Assembly: GCA_945861565.1 (NCBI GenBank)
Contig: CAMAUY010000053.1
Coordinates: 1 to 35,876, forward strand
Source: Akkermansia muciniphila
Lineage (GTDB): Bacteria > Verrucomicrobiota > Verrucomicrobiia > Limisphaerales > UBA9464
Direction of reading: 5' to 3'
Length of the DNA: 35,876 bases
Under the pieces are notes generated by a model. That model was not told where the DNA came from and did not search any database. It worked only from the letters and a program-made list of their open reading frames with translations. A program made the translations under genes and the position numbers. Shown one piece after another: positions 15,517 to 23,900 of the stretch. Numbering within the stretch: the first letter of the stretch is position 1; the number at the start of each line of letters is the position of its first letter.

Positions 15517-16617
15517 ATGCCGATTACCGAGCGCGATCCGATTCAGTCGGCTGCCCCAGTCGAGAGCGACTGGGGCTCCCGAAATCACATCCAATCGCTG
15601 CTCTTTATCGCCGGCACCGCCGTTGGAATTTATCTCTGTTACCGACTGGCCCTGCCGTTTTTACCATCCCTCGTCTGGGCAATGGCATCCGCCATCTTGT
15701 TCGCTCCGTTCCACCACCGGATGGAGTCGCGGCTGAAGAATTCCACCTTGGCTGCCGCCGTCACCGTCTTGGTGGTGGGCTTTATCGTCGCGTTGCCTGC
15801 GATGTTCGTGGGCCAGCGGCTCCTCATCGAGTCGGCGAGAGGTGCTGAAATCATTAACACGAGGGTCGAATCCGGCGAGTGGCGCCGCGCCATCGGAGCG
15901 CAGCCGCGTATTGCGCCTCTTGCCGACTGGTTGGAACGAAAAGTGGATCTTCCACGGACGGTCAGGGACATCACCACGTGGCTTACGTCAACCGCTGGAT
16001 CCATCGTCAAGGGATCCGTGATTCAGATGGTCAGCTTTTGCCTGACCCTTTATCTGCTTTTCTACTTCCTGCGCGACCATCGCGCAGCGCTCCATTCGGT
16101 GCGGTTTCTATCGCCCCTCACCAAAGTGGAAATGGAGGGGCTGTTTGTTCGGGTCACGGATGCCATTGTCGCCACTGTCTACGGGACGCTGGCAGTTGCT
16201 GTTGTGCAGGGCTGCTTGGGCGGACTGATGTTTTGGTGGCTCGGGCTGCCAGCGCCGCTGCTCTGGGGGATGGTGATGGGTCTGCTGGCAGTAGTGCCGG
16301 TGCTGGGCGCGTTTGTGGTATGGATTCCAGCAGCCATTTTTCTGGTCTTGGAGGGGAGTTGGGGAAGAGCCCTGATTCTTGCCGGTTGGGGCGGGATCGT
16401 CGTCGGCGGGATCGACAACGTGCTCTATCCAATCCTGGTGGGTAACCGGCTGCAAATGCACAGCGTCCTCGCGTTCATTTCCGTGGGCGGCGGACTGATG
16501 CTTTTCGGCCCCTCCGGTCTAATTCTTGGCCCCGTGGCCCTGACGATCACCACGGGGCTCCTTGAAATCTGGCGCAAACGAACAGCGGAGGACGCCGCGG
16601 CCCGTGCAGAGCCCTAA
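15517..16617 (+). CDS. AI-2E family transporter (PerM-like permease)
   Basis: A 366-residue inner-membrane protein with the AI-2E exporter layout. It has paired N-terminal helices (SLLFIAGTAVGIYLCYRLAL, LVWAMASAILFAPFH), a helix ending FVGQRL, a periplasmic stretch, and a C-terminal bundle with the family motif LLAVVPVLGAFVVWIPAAIF followed by GGIDNVLYPILVGNRLQMHS and FGPSGLILGPVAL. The P.lG...vW.P and DN.l.P.l.G..... motifs are intact, so it is probably functional. Substrates vary in this family (autoinducer-2, ions, metabolites), so none is assigned. It starts 18 bases after the WXXGXW gene. An RNase R remnant overlaps its last bases. Confidence 0.88.
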   Translation: MPITERDPIQSAAPVESDWGSRNHIQSLLFIAGTAVGIYLCYRLALPFLPSLVWAMASAILFAPFHHRMESRLKNSTLAAAVTVLVVGFIVALPAMFVGQRLLIESARGAEIINTRVESGEWRRAIGAQPRIAPLADWLERKVDLPRTVRDITTWLTSTAGSIVKGSVIQMVSFCLTLYLLFYFLRDHRAALHSVRFLSPLTKVEMEGLFVRVTDAIVATVYGTLAVAVVQGCLGGLMFWWLGLPAPLLWGMVMGLLAVVPVLGAFVVWIPAAIFLVLEGSWGRALILAGWGGIVVGGIDNVLYPILVGNRLQMHSVLAFISVGGGLMLFGPSGLILGPVALTITTGLLEIWRKRTAEDAAARAEP

Positions 16618-17028
16618 GCAGCTGATCGAAGATTTCATGATTGCGGCCAACGGCGCGACGGCGGCCTATCTCGCTTCACCCAGCGACCTCTGAAGGCGGC
16701 GATGGGCGGAGCGCCGCTCCCGTATACTATCCCAGAGTTGATGGTACTCGCGAAGCACTGCACAGAGCGCGAAGATGCCGCAACCAAGGTTGAGCGCCAG
16801 GTTCGAAAATCTGCGGCCGCACTCCTATTGTCGGGCAGAATCGGGAATTCATTCGACGCGATTGTCACTGGCGCATCGGACAAAGGCACCTGGGTCCGAA
16901 TCTTCCAGCCCCCAACCGAAGGCCGGCTTGATAGAGGGTTCAAAGGCCTCGACGTCGGTGATCGGGTCCGCGTCAAGCTGGTTCGCATCGACGTCGAGCG
17001 TGGCTTTATCGACTTCGAGCGGGATTGA
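16613..17028 (+). pseudogene. RNase R/RNB exoribonuclease remnant with internal deletion
   Basis: Two frames read as consecutive pieces of one RNB-family exoribonuclease. The first (16613-16694) gives KQLIEDFMIAANGATAAYLAS, the end of the RNB catalytic domain. The second (from about 16679) gives TQRPLKAAMGGAPLPYTIPE, then CTEREDAATKVERQVRKSAA and a complete S1 domain (FDAIVTGASDKGTWVRIFQP ... GFKGLDVGDRVRVKLV) to the stop at 17028. Roughly 80 or more residues between LAS and TQR are missing, and the two parts are in different frames. The large 5' portion is also lost. The 3' 108-residue frame from ATG 16702 could still make an isolated S1-domain protein. Confidence 0.75.
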
Positions 17029-17088
17029 TTTCCCTCCTTGAGCAATCGCTTGAGTAACGGTCAGCGCTGGCTTGATGAAAGCCTGCGT

Positions 17089-17104
17089 GGGGTAAACACC
17101 CCAT
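17089..17104. repeat. palindrome GGGGTAAACACCCC
   Basis: A perfect 5-bp-arm palindrome (GGGGT/ACCCC). On the minus strand it reads ATGGGGTGTTTACCCC, the closest match to the copy at 26749. It is intergenic, 158 bases before the CsbD ORF. The rest of 17029-17261 shows no gene. Confidence 0.5.
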
Positions 17105-17261
17105 GGATGGGCGTCGGCTCATCGCGTAATGTGGCACTCTATGTAAAGGAAACGCCACCGCCGCAATTAATCAACCATAGATTGTGGAGTCTAGAATGGC
17201 ACGGAGAGCCTGGCCGCCATCCGGTTGCCGATGAATGGGAGCGGAACGCCAATACACTCGA

Positions 17262-17381
17262 ATGAATGTGATCGCACACAAAATCAGAACAGACTGGAAA
17301 ATCGCCATTGGCAAGTTGAAACAACAATGGGCTAAGCTAGTGAATAATGAACTTCTATTTGCAGAGGGTGAGTACGACTAA
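17262..17381 (+). CDS. CsbD-like protein, C-terminally truncated
   Basis: A 39-residue ORF reading DWKIAIGKLKQQWAKL then NNELLFAEGEYD. This is the first two-thirds of a CsbD-family stress protein (W...GKLKQKWAKLTDDDL...EG..D). The conserved end (EL.GR.Q...G) is absent: a stop follows GEYD, and the next codon is the ATG of the bacterioferritin fragment. CsbD proteins are small general-stress proteins of unknown mechanism. The sharp junction with an N-truncated bacterioferritin points to a deletion that removed both missing parts. Confidence 0.6.
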   Translation: MNVIAHKIRTDWKIAIGKLKQQWAKLVNNELLFAEGEYD

Positions 17382-17717
17382 ATGCATGCCGGTGAAGAAC
17401 TGCAGCACGCCATCAAGATTGCCAAACAGATTGATTATCTGGGCGGCATGCCCGGAGTCATCCCCAAGCCAGTGATCACGTCAAATGACCCCGTCGAGTT
17501 GTTGAAGGCGGACCTGCAGAACGAACGGGTGACGGTGGGACGCTATCGAGAGCGCATCCGCCAGGCGGAGGCGATGGGGGAATATGCATTGAGTGGGACG
17601 TTGCGCGCCATCATCGTGCAAGAGCAAGAGCATGAAATTGATTTGTGCGCTGCACTGGGGATTGACGTGCCGCTCCCCAAGAACCCGACCAGCGGAACGA
17701 ATGTTGCAGCCAAGTAA
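17382..17717 (+). CDS. bacterioferritin/ferritin-like protein lacking helix A
   Basis: A 111-residue frame starting in the middle of helix B: MHAGEELQHAIKIAKQIDYL, then GGMPGVIPKP, ADLQNERVTVGRYRERI and IIVQEQEHEIDLCAALGID. The ExxH of helix B, the Glu of helix C and the ExxH of helix D are kept, matching five of the six bacterioferritin di-iron ligands. Helix A, with the first ligand Glu and about 45 residues, is missing. ATG 17382 directly follows the CsbD stop. Without helix A the four-helix bundle should not form properly, so this may be a pseudogene. Confidence 0.65.
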   Translation: MHAGEELQHAIKIAKQIDYLGGMPGVIPKPVITSNDPVELLKADLQNERVTVGRYRERIRQAEAMGEYALSGTLRAIIVQEQEHEIDLCAALGIDVPLPKNPTSGTNVAAK

Positions 17718-17768
17718 GCAGAATCGAACAAGAAGTCGACGACCTAACCGCAACGATTGAAATCAAAC

Positions 17769-17978
17769 ATGAAAGATCCCGTCTACAAACTCATAGAACT
17801 CACCGGTACCTCGACGACTTCCGTCGAAGACGCCGTTGACAAGGCAATTAAGCGCGCGCACAAAACCGTCAAGAATCTGAGCTGGTTCCAAGTGATCGAG
17901 ACGCGGGGCAATATCAGTAAGGGGACGGTGCATCACTGGCAGGTCACCATCAAAGTGGGCTTTGGGGTGGAAGATTGA
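17769..17978 (+). CDS. dodecin family flavin-binding protein
   Basis: A 69-residue protein matching dodecin over its full length: VYKLIELTGTSTTSVEDAVD, AIKRAHKTVKNLSWFQVIET and GTVHHWQVTIKVGFGVED. The central Trp39 in LSWFQV is the flavin-stacking residue. Dodecins form dodecamers that store flavin and protect it. ATG 17769 gives the usual short N-terminus. The gene converges on the cyclic glucan synthase gene with only 5 bases between stops. It fits the stress-gene set around it and looks intact. Confidence 0.9.
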   Translation: MKDPVYKLIELTGTSTTSVEDAVDKAIKRAHKTVKNLSWFQVIETRGNISKGTVHHWQVTIKVGFGVED

Positions 17979-17983
17979 GGACA

Positions 17984-20900
17984 TCAAGCCGTCGGTATAG
18001 GATCGGTCTCGGCGTCAAGGGGACTTACTGGGCTCTTGATCGTCATTTCAACAAAATGCTCACGTCGATCATCCACCAAGGGAATCGAATTCGAAGCCAG
18101 TTGCTTGCCGTCGAGAACTACGTGAGGCCTGTCAGCCGAACCCGCGGCGAGTCGAGTGATGGTGATGTGATAAACGGCTTGTCTAAAACGGTAGTGAAGT
18201 TTGTAGGTCGTCCACCGTTTTGGAAGCCGGGGTGTCAACTGAAGTTGATCGCCTGCGAGGTTTACGCCTAGAAGCGTCTCGATGAGCAGCCGATACATCC
18301 ATCCGGCAGCTCCGGTATACCACGTCCATCCGCCCCGTCCTGTGTGCGGAGCCACGGCATAGACGTCCGCGGCAACGACATACGGTTCCACTTTGTAGGT
18401 GGCAATCTGTTTGGGAGTTCCCCCGTGATGGATGGGATTAAGCAGGGCAAACAGCTCCCAGGCCCGGTCGTGGTCTCCCATGAGAGCAAATGCCATGGTG
18501 GTCCAAATTGCGGCGTGGGTGTATTGTCCGCCGTTTTCTCGGACACCCGGAATGTAGCCCTTGATGTAACCGGGATTGAGAGTCGACTTGTCGAACGGCG
18601 GATCGAACAACTGGATGAGCCGGGCATTTCGGCGAATGAGGCGTTGGTCGACGGCGGCCATTGCCTGACGGGAACGCAGCGAATCGCCGGCGCCGCTGAT
18701 CACCGACCAGCTTTGCGGCAGGGAATCGATCTGGCATTCCTGGTTAGTCTGGGACCCGAGGGGCTCTCCGTTATCGAAGTAGGCGCGGCGGTACCATTGG
18801 CCATCCCATCCATGTTGTTCGATATTCTGCTGCAATTGCTTGGCCTGCGTGGCGCAACGGTCGGCAACGAGGGTGTCCTGGCGCGAGCGTGCGAGTGTGG
18901 CAAACTGGCTGAGCACGTCGTAAAGGAAGAATGCCAGCCACACGCTCTCCCCGCGTCCATCTTTTCCAACCTTGTTCATGCCGTCATTCCAATCGCCGCA
19001 TCCCATGAGCGGCAAACCATGTTCGCCAAATTGAAGTCCACGCTCAATGGCCCGCACGCAATGTTGGTAGAGTGTGGCCGATTCCTCGGTGCGATTCGGC
19101 AAGTCGTAGTAAGCCTCCTCGTCCGGCTTGACGGGACGGCCTTCCAGGAAGGGAACCATTTCGTCGAGCACTCCGGTGTCCCCGACACACGAGACGTAAC
19201 GGCAAGTCACGTACGGCAACCACAGATAATCATCGGAAAAATGGGTCCGCACTCCGCGACCCGCCGGTGGATGCCACCAATGTTGCACGTCCCCTTCCCG
19301 GAATTGGTGCGCGGCAGCGCGGAGCAAATGCTCGCGCGTGAGCGCTGGCTCGGTATGCACCAGCGCCATGACATCCTGTAGCTGGTCGCGAAACCCATAA
19401 GCGCCTCCGGATTGATAAAACCCCGTCCGACCCCAGAGCCGGCCGCTCAAGGTTTGATACAACAGCCAGCCGTTGGCCATGATATTCACCGCGGGATCGG
19501 GCGTCTCCACGTTCACTGCACCCAAAGTGCGCCCCCAATATTCCCGAACTCCGTCCAGGGCCATTGCCCCGGCGTCGGCCCGGCGATAGCGTCGGATCAG
19601 AGTTTGTACCTCGGCGGGGCTGCGGCCCACGCCAAGGCGAAAGCTGAGTTCGCGTTCCTGGCCAGGGAGCAAATGGAAGGAGACTTGCACCGCGCCGCAC
19701 GGATCCAGGCCCGCGCCAACCTTGCCCGAGAGGCGGGTGCGCTTCAGCGCCGCCGGCTGCGACAGGTTCCCATTTCGTCCAATGAACTCCTTCCGATCTC
19801 CGGTGAGAGAGCGGGTGGCATCGTTCACGTCAATGAACACGGTGCGATCGGGGAATTCGGTGTTGTAGTGATTGCGGGCAAGCAACGCGCCGGTCTTAAG
19901 GTCCACCTCGGTGTGCACATGCAGCAGGCTTTTATGCCTTAAGTCGCCCAGTACCCATTCCCAGTAGCCGGTGACAGACAGGCGGCGTGAATGTCGGGAA
20001 ATGTTGCGCAATTTCAAAACCGTGAATTTCACCGGGGCGTCCATCGCCACATAGACCCACAATTCGGAGGCAATTCCATTTTCTGTATGCTCAAACACGG
20101 TGTAACCGAATCCGTGACGAATAACATAGGGGGTGGTGCCGCGGGAGGGCAACGGCGTGGGCGACCAAAACTGCCCGGTCTGCTCATCACGAATATAGAA
20201 CGCCTCTCCGGTGCTGTCCTGAACGGGATCATTGCTCCATGGGGTCAATCGAAATGCGTGGGAGTTTTCAACCCATGTATAGGCAGAGCCGCTTTCTGAA
20301 ACAACCGTTCCAAAATAAGGATTTGCCACGACATTGATCCATGGTGCCGGCGTCATCTGGCCGGGCAGAAGCGTGATAATATATTCATTTCCACTACGGG
20401 CAAACCCGCCGAGGCCATTGGGAAACAGCAACTCGCGTTGAGGACTTGGCATCGGCAAATCAGCGGGAGGCGAACGAGTGGGAATCAGGTCGGGAATTAA
20501 GGGCTCCAGGACCCTTCGATGATCGAGCTGCTCTGCCAGTGTTCCCTTCTCATCGTCGATGACAATTCGGGCAGCCGCTTGCAGTAGCACGCGATCATCA
20601 TTTGGAATTTGTTCGAGGCGGCGAACAAAAATGCCACCCGGTTTGTCGAGCATTTGCGCTTCAATGCCGGAAGAAATTAGACTGGTAATCTGATCGTGAA
20701 GGGCTTGGCGGTAAACCGAAACATCCTCGTGCACGATCACAAGATCAACGGTCACTCCCTTCACGCGCCAGTAGGAATGCGCCCGGATTAGTTGGCGAAC
20801 GATCTCGATCTTTTCCGTGTCGCTGATGCGGAGCAGAACGATCGGCGCATCGCCGGAGATACCGTAGCTCCAGAGAGCGCTCTGTCCGCGTCGGTTGTTG

Positions 20901-23900
20901 AGCAGGATGGCGGAGCTGGCTCGCCGGGCGGGGTCGACGTAAATCAAGGCGCTCGCGAGGCGTCCATAGAGTTGAGCCTCCCCCTCGGTGGCGTTCAGTT
21001 GGTGCAAGGTCACCTGGTTGTGTGTCCACGCCAGATCGAAGGCGCGGTCAACCATGCGAGGGCTTTGATACTTCTCCACCAGTGCCACCGCGGCGTTCCG
21101 ACTTTCGGTGACGCCAAGGATTAGGACAATGACGGCGGCCTCGTGCGGTCGCAATGAAATGGTGCGCCGCAGCGAAATGATGGGATCGAGCACGGAACCG
21201 ACGGTATTGGATAAGGGCGAGGCAGACTGCATCGCGGCCGGGTTGGCCAGGGATTCGCCGCGACCCACAAACTTTGAGCGATCCGTCTCGCAGGAGATCG
21301 TTCCCGGCTCGCCCCCTTGCGCCACCATCAGATGTAGCAGCCACGGCGGCTTCTCTTCGGGGGATCGGGCACGACGTGTGCCGAGAATTGACGAGGAATG
21401 TCGCGAAAACTCCGTCTGCACGAAGAGATTGCTGAACGCGGGATGGGCTGCGTCCGCGGCTGGAGTCGCGAGAACAATCTCCGCGTACGTGGTCAGTTCA
21501 ATGGAGCGGCCCACGGCGGACCGATTGGTAATCGTGATGCGCCGCAGCTCCACATCGTCTTCCGGAGACACGCTTATCTCGGTATGGACATCGAGGCTGG
21601 CATGACGTTGCCGAAACTCGGCGCGCGCCTGAGTGAAGATGGCTTCGTAGCCCTTTGTTGTGCGCAACGTGGGCTGATAGGCGGTGGACCAGAAATCTCC
21701 GGTGGCCAGATCGCGCAAATAGACAAACATTCCCCAGCCATCGCGGGTGGCATCTTCACGCCAGCGGGTGACCGAGAGATCGCGCCAGCGGCTATAACCG
21801 CCGCCGGCACTGGTGATGACGACGTGATAGCGGCCATTGGACAATAGATGGAGCTCCGGTGCCGGTGGCGAGGGATTGGTAGATACCCGCATGACGGCTT
21901 CGCCATTTCCGGTGAGCATTCGCGATTCGTTCAATTTTAAATCTTCGGCAAGCACGCTTGCGGCGGCCTTCGGTACACGCTCCTGCAACAGCAACTCCGT
22001 CGCTTTGAGCACGGGGCAAGCCATGAACCGCCGTTGCATGGGGTAGTCTCGCAGCAGGTTCACCAGCGCGAGCAAGCTCATCCCTTGATGATGCGCCATG
22101 AAGGATTGGATCGTGGCGCTGGTTTCGCCCGGCGGCAGACGCGAGGGCGTGTAATCCACCGCTTCATAGAATCCGTACGTGCCAAAGCGGCCCTCTTTCG
22201 CCAGCCGCTGCAGGTTTTCACACGCGGCGACGGGTGCCACCATGAGTGCCAATGCGCTGGCGTACGGCGCGATCACCAAGTCATCGGCTAACCCCCGTTT
22301 TAGGCCCAGGCCCGGCACGCCGAACGCGCGGTACTGGTAGTTCAGGTGAATGTCAGTGCGATTGTAACCGGATTCGGAAATACCCCATGGCACGCCTCGC
22401 AATGTCCCGTACTCGCTTTGTTGGTGCACCGCTGCCTGGCACGTATGATCGAGCAAGGTGTTTTCATAGTTGGGCATGACAAGAAGCGGCATAAGGTATT
22501 CAAACATCGATCCGCTCCATGAAACCAGTATCGGGTCACCGCGCGAAGCGACGAGTAGGCGGCCCATCGAGAACCAGTGGTCTTGCGGAACCTGCCCTAA
22601 CGCGATCGCGACATAGCTGCAGAGGCGCGCCTCCGAGGCTAATAAGTCATAGAAGCTCGTGTCGTGCCGGCGTTCGGTGACATTGACTCCGATGCAAAAC
22701 AGGTCCCGGTCGGAATCGAACAAAAAGGTGAAATCCATCGCGGCCAACTCCTCACATTGTCTGGCAATGGATTCCAATGTGAGCAAGCGTTGACGGGCCT
22801 GATCGTCGGCCTCACGCAGGCGGCGCGCGAGGTTCGTAAGAAACAGTTGTTTTTCGTTTTGGGATTGAGGCGAGGTCACCGGGAAGTCGTGCAATGTAGT
22901 TTCGATCAATGCGCAGGCGGATTGAACAAACGTGGACATTTCTCGTAAGCGCGGTGCCCGATCGAGGTGGGTGAGAATTACTTCACTTCGTTCGCCATGC
23001 TTTGGGGTTGCCAAGGACAGCCACGGCGCGAGGAGCAGCATGTCCTCCAACTGGTCCCTGCAATTGTCTCTGAAAGTGGGCGCCCATGCTTTGAAGTCTT
23101 CCCCTTCCTTCGCCAACGAAGCAGCCATCGCGGTCGCCTGGCCTGTCGCCTCAGCCAATAAGTTATATGCCGCGCGGAGATTCGAAGGTGCCTGCTTCAA
23201 CTTGGCTTCGAGTGCCTCCAGTGGTGCTTTGTCCCGCGCTGCATCTCGGAGAATGCGTACCGTGTCGAGTAGACCGGAAAAGATCTGTGGCGTGAATGTG
23301 GCTTGATCGCTCTGCTCCCGGAGTCCCGAGCTGAGCGTCAGCAAATGTCCCGCTAGATTGCCGCTGTCCACACTTGATATGTAAAGAGGGAGAAGCGGCT
23401 GGAGTGTGCGCGTCTCGTACCAATTGTAAAAGTGGCCGCGATGTCGATCGAGTTGCTGCATCGTGGCAAGGGTGTTCTGAGTGCGTCGAATCAAGTTGCC
23501 TGTAGAAAGATAGCCAAAATCATGGGCGGCCAAATTGGCAAGCATCGCGAGGCCTATGTTCGTGGGCGAGGTGCGCGACGCGATTGTCGGGGAAGGAACT
23601 TCCTGAAAATTATCCGGCGGCAGCCAATTTTCGATCGCGGTGACAAAGCTTTCGAAGAAGTACCATGTTGTGCGGGCGGTGCGCCGCAAGAAGGCCAATT
23701 GTGCCGCTGTCAAATCCGGAGTCGTGGAATCAATGGGCTGGCTGATCCACCAGGCAATCCAGGGTGCCATCAGCCAAATGCCAAGAATCGGGAGAGCCAG
23801 AGGCAATTGAGTCGGCTCCCGCCAAATTAACCACACTCCACTCGTCAGTGCGACAACCGGGGCAATCCACATGCTGGAATAAAAACCGGTGAGATCTGCG

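Noticed and set aside
18344..19381. A 345-codon plus-strand open frame and several others between 18 and 26.7 kb
   Set aside because: All are antisense shadows of the cyclic glucan synthase, whose frame is continuous and motif-rich.
22380..22395. CCCCATGG match to the palindrome family
   Set aside because: Inside the glucan synthase coding frame (PWGISESG) and lacking the second palindrome arm.
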